From contig JAIPJF010000018.1 in the NCBI GenBank assembly GCA_021734325.1, forward strand, positions 1 to 64,000: a stretch of 64,000 nt of DNA, in the 5' to 3' direction. Each line of letters opens with the position of its first letter. Positions within the stretch are counted from its first letter, which is position 1. Position numbers and translations under genes: made by a program. This document shows, piece after piece, positions 26,579 through 33,612 of this stretch. The notes below the pieces were generated by a model. The model was not told the origin of the DNA and did no database searches. It worked only from the letters and a program-made list of their open reading frames with translations. This DNA is from Fidelibacterota bacterium. Its GTDB lineage: Bacteria; Fidelibacterota; UBA8477; JABMPR01.

Positions 26579-27750
26579 GAAGAATAAGCCTGCTTCTGGT
26601 TATTAGCATCTCCCTTATGGGGCAATCTGCCTATTATCGATTGGGTTATGGCGACTTATATCCAGCTGTGGATCCGCTGGGAAGCAGTCTGGGAAGTGGC
26701 ATTGTAGCCTTGATCGACTCAGCCCGGATTACCAGCCACAACCCGGCAACATTAAATCATTTTAATCGGGTTTATTTTGATGTTTCACTTGGTTCTGAGT
26801 ATAAGTCTATTGATGATGTGATATCCAATAAAACACGCCTTGAAAAATTAAGTTTTGCCACACCCCTTGGATCGAATATTGGAATGAGTCTGGGATTGCT
26901 GGCATTGAATGATTTTAGCTCTGAATACTCAGCTACCTCTACAGATGGTACTTTTTCTGAACGGTCAGAAGGAGGAATCTGGGATTTCCAGTTTGGCTTG
27001 GGATATGGCCATACATCGAATCTCAATTTTGGATTAAAACTCCATCTGTTACACGGATTCCTCAGAAGACAAAGTACCTTGAAAAACGAGGAATCAACAG
27101 AAATGTATGTTATAAATGGTACCATTGATGGCAAGAGTCTTGAGATAGGATCAATTGCGAAATTTGGACCAAAGGTAACACTTGGACTGACTGCAGATAT
27201 CCCAATAGTGATACCGGTTTTATCCGGAGAAGACAGTCTGGCGGGAACCGTTGATTATGTGAAGTTGGAAGAGGAATTATCTGCCTGGCCAACTACAATC
27301 AAACTGGGATTGGTCTACGATCATTCACGGTATACAAAAATTTTAAGCGGTATTAGTCAACAATTATTCCCTGAAAATGGTTTCCACAATGCAAAGATAT
27401 TTGCATTGCCCTCAGGATGGACAACAGTTCCTGTTGCATCCTTTCAGGCATCCCTGCTTCGATTGCCGTTGGACAGGACCTCGCGAAATCTGATTCGAAG
27501 AACAGGATGGCAGGCAGGAATTTCAATTAAAAATTATTATTTGGAGTCTGCTACACAAAATTTTATTTATGAATATGCATTGATTTCTGGCATCAATTTT
27601 GGATTGAGAAATACAAATAGTATATTTGATCTATCCGGTGAGTTTGGTTCCCGCGGCGGAGATGAAAGTTTACCCACAGAATTATTTGGGAGGGTAAAGA
27701 TTGGTATCCAGGTTAACGAAATATGGTTTAGAAAAGCTAAAAGAAGATGA
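26575..27750 (+). CDS. Predicted outer-membrane beta-barrel protein
   Basis: A 391-residue protein with a short signal peptide (ISLLLVISISLMGQSA). The pattern is one of alternating hydrophobic and polar residues with many glycines, as in PorV/FadL-like barrels: DPLGSSLGSGIVALIDSA and TSHNPATLNHF at the N-terminus (compare WNPAGL in the barrel at 32.3 kb), then repeated amphipathic strands such as WDFQFGLGYG, LNFGLKLHLLHG and FGRVKIGIQVNEIWF. The N-terminal resemblance suggests a distant PorV-like or OmpP1-like fold. The substrate is unknown. It overlaps the upstream lipoprotein gene by four bases. Confidence 0.75.
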   Translation: MRRISLLLVISISLMGQSAYYRLGYGDLYPAVDPLGSSLGSGIVALIDSARITSHNPATLNHFNRVYFDVSLGSEYKSIDDVISNKTRLEKLSFATPLGSNIGMSLGLLALNDFSSEYSATSTDGTFSERSEGGIWDFQFGLGYGHTSNLNFGLKLHLLHGFLRRQSTLKNEESTEMYVINGTIDGKSLEIGSIAKFGPKVTLGLTADIPIVIPVLSGEDSLAGTVDYVKLEEELSAWPTTIKLGLVYDHSRYTKILSGISQQLFPENGFHNAKIFALPSGWTTVPVASFQASLLRLPLDRTSRNLIRRTGWQAGISIKNYYLESATQNFIYEYALISGINFGLRNTNSIFDLSGEFGSRGGDESLPTELFGRVKIGIQVNEIWFRKAKRR

Positions 27751-27760
27751 GGGTTTATTC

Positions 27761-29035
27761 ATGAGAACAAAATCTGTCTCAATAATCATTATGGCAGTAA
27801 TGTTGGTCACTATGGTAATTTCCGCGTGTATGCCTCCTCAGGCTACGCCAGAAGAAATTGCCGCCATGGAGAAGGCGCGCAAGGATTCCGTCCGTAAGGC
27901 AAATGCCAGATATTGCATGAAGCATCTCAGTTTTGCGACAGAATACTATAAAAACAAGGCCTACGCAGACGCTCTATACAATTACCATAAACTATTCGAG
28001 TATGAATGCGTGGATGAGCAGATGGCACAGAATGTATATGTTTATATGGGCAACTCTTATCGTGAAATTGATAATTTGGATTCAGCCATTATCTTTTATG
28101 ATCAGGGTCTTGAGGTTATCCCAGAAAATAAATATTTATGGGAAAGCAAACTATTCACACTCGCATTAATAGGTGATGATGATGCAACACTGCAGGCCAA
28201 AGTTGATATGTTCTCCCAATTCCCCGATAATACACAATTGGGGGAAGAGATTGCAGAGGACTATATAAAGAATGGGATGTATGACGAAGCCCGATCTATG
28301 GCAGAATCACTGTTGGCAAGTGATCCAGGAAATAAGAACTTAACCAATATCATCAGAGAATCTGTTGAGGCAACCGGTGGTGATGTGATCGGATTCCTGA
28401 AGACTGAATACGAAAATAACCCCGGAAATATTTCAAATGCTCAAGAATATGGGCGTGAATTATTGGCCACTGGTGAGACTCAAACTGCCATTGCCATTTT
28501 TGAAGGCATTTTGAAAGATTCCCCCGAGATGACAAATATTATCAAAGTCCTCGTACAGGCATATGGTGAGATTGGTCAGACCAAAGATGTCATAGCAATG
28601 CTAAACAAATTAAATACTGCAAATCCTGACGATATCAGAATTTATTTTGATATGACTGCAGCATACATTGCAGATAATCAATTGAAATCTGCGATGAATT
28701 GGGCGACAAAAGCAATAAAGGCTGACAAAAATAATGGCCAAGCCTATGCCAATCGCGCCTCTGTCTATGAGGCTGTTGCGACAGCATGCACAGGTGCCAC
28801 ACCGGATTTTGATGATAAACTGGTCTTTTTAATGGCCTATGAAGATTATATGACAGCGAAACAGATGGGTTACCAGAGAGCTTCAAAGAAGATCGATTTC
28901 CTGAAGGAAGCTCGCATCCCTCAAAGTGGGGACTGGTTCTTCAATCAGGATGAGTATGTGAAGGGTGGCAAAGCATCCCCCCGCAAAGAATGCTACGCCT
29001 GGCTAAACCGCAGTGTGAAAGCTCCCAAAAAGTAA
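27761..29035 (+). CDS. TPR-repeat lipoprotein
   Basis: A 424-residue predicted lipoprotein. The start is placed at 27761, where the signal peptide with lipobox VISACMPP begins; the longer frame from 27701 would bury it. Several TPR units follow: YYKNKAYADALYNYHKLFEY, VYMGNSYREIDNLDSAIIFY, GETQTAIAIFEGILK, AYGEIGQTKDVIAMLNKL and ADNQLKSAMNWATKAIK. TPR lipoproteins scaffold envelope complexes; no partner can be named. It overlaps the 3' part of the barrel gene's transcript region without overlapping the final reading frame. Confidence 0.85.
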   Translation: MRTKSVSIIIMAVMLVTMVISACMPPQATPEEIAAMEKARKDSVRKANARYCMKHLSFATEYYKNKAYADALYNYHKLFEYECVDEQMAQNVYVYMGNSYREIDNLDSAIIFYDQGLEVIPENKYLWESKLFTLALIGDDDATLQAKVDMFSQFPDNTQLGEEIAEDYIKNGMYDEARSMAESLLASDPGNKNLTNIIRESVEATGGDVIGFLKTEYENNPGNISNAQEYGRELLATGETQTAIAIFEGILKDSPEMTNIIKVLVQAYGEIGQTKDVIAMLNKLNTANPDDIRIYFDMTAAYIADNQLKSAMNWATKAIKADKNNGQAYANRASVYEAVATACTGATPDFDDKLVFLMAYEDYMTAKQMGYQRASKKIDFLKEARIPQSGDWFFNQDEYVKGGKASPRKECYAWLNRSVKAPKK

Positions 29036-29052
29036 TTCATGAGGTAGCCGAC

Positions 29053-29493
29053 TTGAAAATAGCTATTGGCTCAGATCATGCTGCCTATGAAAGCAAAGAA
29101 AAAGTAAAAGCCTTTCTTCTGGATCTGGGACATCTGGTTGTAGATGCAGGAACCCATTCGACTGAATCATGTGATTATCCTGATTATGCAGCAAAAGTAA
29201 GCAGGATGGTTCAGAGTAATGAGGTTGAGAAAGGGGTTCTCATATGTGGTACGGGGATTGGAATGTCCATAGCAGCCAATCGTTTCACAGGTGTGAGGGC
29301 GGCACTATGCAATACAGATGAGCTGGCACGTTTGAGTCGCTTGCATAATGATGCTAATGTCCTTTGCATGGGTGCAAGAACCCAATCACAATCCTTGATG
29401 GAATCAATTTTGACTGTCTGGCTGAACACCTCATGGGAGGGAGACCGTCACGCACGACGATTGGATAAAATAGAAATCAATTCCAGAGGTTAA
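29053..29493 (+). CDS. rpiB: Ribose-5-phosphate isomerase B
   Basis: RpiB interconverts ribose 5-phosphate and ribulose 5-phosphate in the pentose phosphate pathway. The protein shows [15 protein letters not shown] at the N-terminus, the DYPDYA block and the anion-hole motif [17 protein letters not shown] with its catalytic cysteine, then [14 protein letters not shown]. The open frame starts at 28990 inside the upstream gene, but the TTG at 29053 with GAGG eight bases before it gives the standard N-terminus and a normal 146-residue length. Confidence 0.96.
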   Translation: MKIAIGSDHAAYESKEKVKAFLLDLGHLVVDAGTHSTESCDYPDYAAKVSRMVQSNEVEKGVLICGTGIGMSIAANRFTGVRAALCNTDELARLSRLHNDANVLCMGARTQSQSLMESILTVWLNTSWEGDRHARRLDKIEINSRG

Positions 29494-29494
29494 A

Positions 29495-30793
29495 ATGTTG
29501 AATGAATTAAAATCGGCTGATCAAGAAATATATTCTGCCATAGTTGCAGAGCGAAATCGGGAAAACGAGACCCTCGAACTTATAGCTTCTGAAAATTTTG
29601 TGAGCAAAGCAGTTCTGCAGGCCGCTGGTAGCGTAATGACCAATAAATATGCTGAGGGATATCCTGGTAAACGCTATTACGGAGGCTGTGAGGCAGTAGA
29701 TGTAGCCGAAAATCTGGCTAGAGACAGAGTGAAGGCATTGTTCGATGTTGAATATGCCAATGTTCAACCTCACTCGGGCAGCCAGGCAAATATGTCGGTG
29801 TATTTTACACTGGTCAAGCCTGGCGATACCGTTCTGGGAATGGATCTGGCACATGGCGGGCATCTTACCCATGGATCACAGGTAAACTTTTCAGGTAAGT
29901 TTTACAATATAGTTTCCTATGGAGTAAATGAGGAGACTGGGCGGATAGATTATGATATGGTGAGGGACCAGGCCAAAAAGCATTGGCCAAAAATGATCAT
30001 TGCTGGTGGCAGTGCCTATCCAAGACATTATGATTTTAAAACATTTCGCGAAATTGCTGATGAAGTCGGTGCATTTCTAATGGCTGATGTGGCCCATCCA
30101 GCCGGGCTGATCGCAGCAGGGGAGCATCCAAGTCCCATGCCTTATTGCCATGTCGTCACTTCAACCACACATAAGACCCTTCGAGGGCCAAGGGGTGGTC
30201 TGGTCATGATGGGAAAGGATTTTGAAAATCCCTTTGGTCTGGTAGCTCCCAAGAGTGGTCGCGTAAAAATGATGAGTGAGCTGCTTGATAGTACTGTCAT
30301 GCCTGGTATTCAGGGCGGTCCTCTCATGCATGTGATAGCTGCAAAAGCGGTCGCTTTTGGTGAAGCCTTAGAACCACAATTTAAAACCTATGCCAAACAA
30401 GTGATCGCTAATGCCAAAATCCTTGGAGAAACACTTAATGGTTTTGGGTTTAATCTAATCTCGGCTGGAACTGACAATCATCTGTTGCTCATTGACCTTT
30501 CCTCTAAGGAGATCACCGGTAAGAAAGCTGAACTTATTCTGGAAGATGCTGGGATGACCACCAATAAAAACATGGTTCCTTTTGATAAGCAAAGTCCCTT
30601 TATAACCAGCGGCATTCGCATAGGAACTGCCGCACTAACCACTCGTGGATTTAAAGAACCAGAGATGGTGACCATTGCACAGTTGATCAATAATGTTATC
30701 TCAAACCCTGAAAGTAATAAAGTTATTCAGAAAACCAGGGCGACGGTAGCTGAATTGGTAAGTGCTTATCCACTTTATCCAGATATAGAGTGA
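29495..30793 (+). CDS. glyA: Serine hydroxymethyltransferase
   Basis: A PLP enzyme interconverting serine and glycine and supplying one-carbon units to tetrahydrofolate. Motifs include [39 protein letters not shown] and the PLP-lysine site [12 protein letters not shown] with K227. Its 432 residues are of normal length. It starts one base after rpiB and is followed four bases later by nrdR. Confidence 0.98.
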   Translation: MLNELKSADQEIYSAIVAERNRENETLELIASENFVSKAVLQAAGSVMTNKYAEGYPGKRYYGGCEAVDVAENLARDRVKALFDVEYANVQPHSGSQANMSVYFTLVKPGDTVLGMDLAHGGHLTHGSQVNFSGKFYNIVSYGVNEETGRIDYDMVRDQAKKHWPKMIIAGGSAYPRHYDFKTFREIADEVGAFLMADVAHPAGLIAAGEHPSPMPYCHVVTSTTHKTLRGPRGGLVMMGKDFENPFGLVAPKSGRVKMMSELLDSTVMPGIQGGPLMHVIAAKAVAFGEALEPQFKTYAKQVIANAKILGETLNGFGFNLISAGTDNHLLLIDLSSKEITGKKAELILEDAGMTTNKNMVPFDKQSPFITSGIRIGTAALTTRGFKEPEMVTIAQLINNVISNPESNKVIQKTRATVAELVSAYPLYPDIE

Positions 30794-30797
30794 AACA

Positions 30798-31241
30798 ATG
30801 AACTGCCCTCAATGCCAGCATGGTGATACACGCGTCATTGACTCCCGACATGCTCAGGATGGTCGAGCGATACGACGGAGACGAGAATGTGGCAGTTGCT
30901 CATTTCGATTCACCACCTACGAATACGTTGAAACCCAACCGCTTTTAGTCATTAAGAGTAATCAACGCCGGGAGCCATTTGACCGGGAAAAAATCTTAAA
31001 AAGTATTGCAATCGCCTGCAGTAAGAGACCGGTTAGCAGTTCTCAAATGAATCAGACCGTCGATCTAATTCTTCAGGATGTAAACACCTTTGGATCATCA
31101 GAAGTTCATGCAAAAGATATTGGTGAATTGGTGATGAAGCATCTGAAAGAGCTCGATGAGATCGCCTATGTAAGATTTGCCAGTGTGTATCGAAAATTTG
31201 AGGATATTAAGGAATTTCGTGCTGAGTTGGATGACTTTTGA
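30798..31241 (+). CDS. nrdR: Transcriptional repressor NrdR
   Basis: A zinc-ribbon plus ATP-cone repressor of ribonucleotide reductase genes. The ribbon uses C3, C6, C31 and C34 (MNCPQC and ECGSC), followed by the conserved FRFTTYEYVE. The ATP cone spans about 47-137 (VIKSNQRREPFDREKILKSI, VRFASVYRKFEDI). At 147 residues the length is standard. Ribonucleotide reductase genes are not in this window. The glyA-nrdR proximity is seen in many bacteria. Confidence 0.97.
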   Translation: MNCPQCQHGDTRVIDSRHAQDGRAIRRRRECGSCSFRFTTYEYVETQPLLVIKSNQRREPFDREKILKSIAIACSKRPVSSSQMNQTVDLILQDVNTFGSSEVHAKDIGELVMKHLKELDEIAYVRFASVYRKFEDIKEFRAELDDF

Positions 31242-31277
31242 GGAAGGATATATCGATTCCCACATACCGTTATCATC

Positions 31278-32027
31278 ATGATCGAAGTAAAACAATTATA
31301 TAAATCCTTTGCTGATTTGAATGTCCTGAATGGTGTTAGCCTGGTTGTGGAAGATGGGCAGAGCATGGTAGTCATGGGAAAAAGTGGCCAGGGAAAAAGT
31401 GTTCTGCTCAAACTTATCACCCGTCTTTTATTTCCTGATTCTGGGCAGATCATTATTGACGGAGATGACCTGGGGAGTTTAACTGGCAAGAACCTTGATG
31501 CATGTCGGTTGAAGTTTGGAATGCTTTTCCAATCAGCAGCCCTTTTTGATAGTCTGAATATTTGTGATAATGTCGGGATTGGATTAAAGGCTTACAACCG
31601 CCTCTCAGACGAAGAAATCAAAAAAATAACCAGGGAAAGTCTTGAACGGGTTGGTCTGGACAATGTTGGCGATAAATTTCCGGCTCAGCTGAGTGGAGGA
31701 ATGCGGAAGCGTGTCGGTTTGGCCCGAGTGGTAGCCATGAAACCCAAATATATATTATATGATGAACCAACGACAGGTCTGGATCCAGTGACCAGTGCTC
31801 AGATCGCAAAAATGATCAAAGAGATGCAAATCGACTTGAATGTAACCAGTATCATTGTCACACACGATATACCCACTGGATTCTTTCTTGCAGATAAAAT
31901 TGTATTGCTGAATGATGGGAACTTTTCCTTCACAGGAAGCGTCGAAGAGATGAAGCATTCGAATGTAGACTCGGTAAAAGACTTTATTCGAGGTTTCACA
32001 ACAGAAGCAGATTTGAACAATAGATGA
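31278..32027 (+). CDS. MlaF-like ABC transporter ATP-binding protein
   Basis: An ABC ATPase of the MlaF (lipid-trafficking, Mce-associated) type, 249 residues. Walker A is GKSGQGKSVLLK, the signature LSGGMRKRVGLARV, and Walker B YILYDEPTTGLDP. The segment FQSAALFDSLNICDNVG is characteristic of MlaF-like ATPases. MlaE permease and MlaD/Mce genes, normally adjacent, are absent; a terminator follows 215 bases later. It may serve a permease encoded elsewhere. Confidence 0.88.
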   Translation: MIEVKQLYKSFADLNVLNGVSLVVEDGQSMVVMGKSGQGKSVLLKLITRLLFPDSGQIIIDGDDLGSLTGKNLDACRLKFGMLFQSAALFDSLNICDNVGIGLKAYNRLSDEEIKKITRESLERVGLDNVGDKFPAQLSGGMRKRVGLARVVAMKPKYILYDEPTTGLDPVTSAQIAKMIKEMQIDLNVTSIIVTHDIPTGFFLADKIVLLNDGNFSFTGSVEEMKHSNVDSVKDFIRGFTTEADLNNR

Positions 32028-32241
32028 ATTTTTGATAGGATTGGACATAGATCACAAAGTTTTGAGAATGCTGGTGGATGACTTTTATAAAAAGGGATAA
32101 GCATTGATAAACAATGGGTCAAAACCTATATTCGTGGTCTAAATATTGGAGGTCTTAAAAAAAACAAACGTTAGCTGTTAATTAGAGGACATACCTCGAA
32201 AATATGAATAGGGAATTGACGTTTATCTTTTTTAAGTTGAT

Positions 32242-32274
32242 ACCGAATGTATGCAATAAACATTCGGTTTTTTT
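32242..32274 (+). terminator. Intrinsic terminator before the PorV-like gene
   Basis: ACCGAATGT (32242-32250) pairs with ACATTCGGT (32260-32268) over a nine-base loop, followed by TTTTTT. The U-tract ends immediately before an ATG and about 20 bases before the preferred start at 32296, so it either ends the upstream operon or attenuates the next one. The 210 bases before it contain no gene. Confidence 0.88.
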
Positions 32275-32295
32275 ATGAATGAGGAGTTTGATACG

Positions 32296-33558
32296 ATGAA
32301 GTCGTTTAAAATATTAAAAATTGTCATTGGTTCCGTGTTGCTCATGTCCACGGTATTTGCTCAAAGTGCGATATTTTTACTCATTGCACCTGGAGCAAGA
32401 GCTGGGGGAATGGGAGAGGCGCAAGTAGCTCTGGCTGATGACTCGTACGCAACTTACTGGAATCCTGCTGGGTTGGGTTTTCAGGAAGGTTATGAGCTAT
32501 CGGGAATGCATGTGAACTGGTTGCCAGGATTAGTCGATGATATGTATTATGATTTTATCGGTGGACGTATTCCAGTGACTAATTTGGGAGTATTTGGTGG
32601 ACATCTCATTTATTTAAATGCCGGTGAACAACAATGGACAGATGACCAGGGAAATGATTTGGGGAAATTTATAACCTATTTTGCTTCTGGTGCAATCAGC
32701 TACAGTACACTGATCACCGAAAAGAGCAGTATTGGTTTCAATTTTAAAATATTGCATCAACACCTTACTGATAAATGGGTAGGCTCGGAAGAAACAAAGG
32801 GTGTCTCAACAAATTTCGGCTTTGACGCTGGGTACCTCACGAAAGGTAAGCTTGGCGGGAAGCTTGACTTTGGTGCCATGATAGCAAACATTGGACCCAA
32901 AGTTGTATTCAATGATGAAAAGCAAGCTGACCCCATGCCAACAAATTTGAAGCTTGGATTTAATTACCGAGTCTATGAATCTCGATACAATCGTCTCAAT
33001 ATTGTCTACGATGTGAATAAGCTTCTCGTTGGAGAATTTGCGGCGATGGACTGGGATGGAGACGGACTAATCGGTGGATATGGTGAGGACGAGGCTTATA
33101 ACAGCGATAACCAGATCGAGATTGCCCACACTGATTCATGGTGGAAAGGTATCTTCACATCATTTATTGATGACTGGTATCTTGGTGGCGATAGAGATTA
33201 TGATGGTGACAGGGTCATCGGCCGCTGGAATGCAGATGGTACCGATAGCTCTGAAGTGGCAACTGGTGAGTACTTGTACAACAAAGACGGTCAAAAGGAA
33301 GTTGGAAGTGGCGCCGAAAGAAGCGTCTCTGACGAATTCAAGGCCCTTATACACAGCATTGGTGTGGAATACTGGTATAATGAGATGTTTGCAATTCGAG
33401 CTGGCTATTATTATGATTTTGAAGGCAAGATCACGACACCTACCGTTGGTGCTGGTCTGCGCTATGGCAACTATGGTTTTGATTTCGGTTATACAGTCGC
33501 TGAAGAAACTCATCCATTAAATAACACCATGCGTTTTTCTCTCATGTTAAGCTTCTAA
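32296..33558 (+). CDS. PorV/PorQ-family outer-membrane protein with aspartate-rich insertion
   Basis: A 420-residue member of the PorV (UPF0164) group of FadL-like barrels. After the signal peptide it has the family hallmark IAPGARAGGMGEAQVALADD and YATYWNPAGLGF. PorV is the outer-membrane shuttle that receives T9SS cargo. Unusually, the barrel is interrupted around residues 250-330 by two Asp-rich loops of calcium-binding type, DWDGDGLIGG and DRDYDGDRVIGRWNADG, resembling dockerin or thrombospondin-3 repeats. The final strands end in MRFSLMLSF, a typical barrel end. The ATG at 32296 has GAGGAG upstream; an ATG at 32275 abuts the terminator and is less likely. Next gene: a T9SS-like cargo protein. 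Confidence 0.88.
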   Translation: MKSFKILKIVIGSVLLMSTVFAQSAIFLLIAPGARAGGMGEAQVALADDSYATYWNPAGLGFQEGYELSGMHVNWLPGLVDDMYYDFIGGRIPVTNLGVFGGHLIYLNAGEQQWTDDQGNDLGKFITYFASGAISYSTLITEKSSIGFNFKILHQHLTDKWVGSEETKGVSTNFGFDAGYLTKGKLGGKLDFGAMIANIGPKVVFNDEKQADPMPTNLKLGFNYRVYESRYNRLNIVYDVNKLLVGEFAAMDWDGDGLIGGYGEDEAYNSDNQIEIAHTDSWWKGIFTSFIDDWYLGGDRDYDGDRVIGRWNADGTDSSEVATGEYLYNKDGQKEVGSGAERSVSDEFKALIHSIGVEYWYNEMFAIRAGYYYDFEGKITTPTVGAGLRYGNYGFDFGYTVAEETHPLNNTMRFSLMLSF

Positions 33559-33612
33559 CAAGCCACAAATATCAACGACTAACAGCCAACCTGTAACAAT
33601 CGTGGGGAAGTT

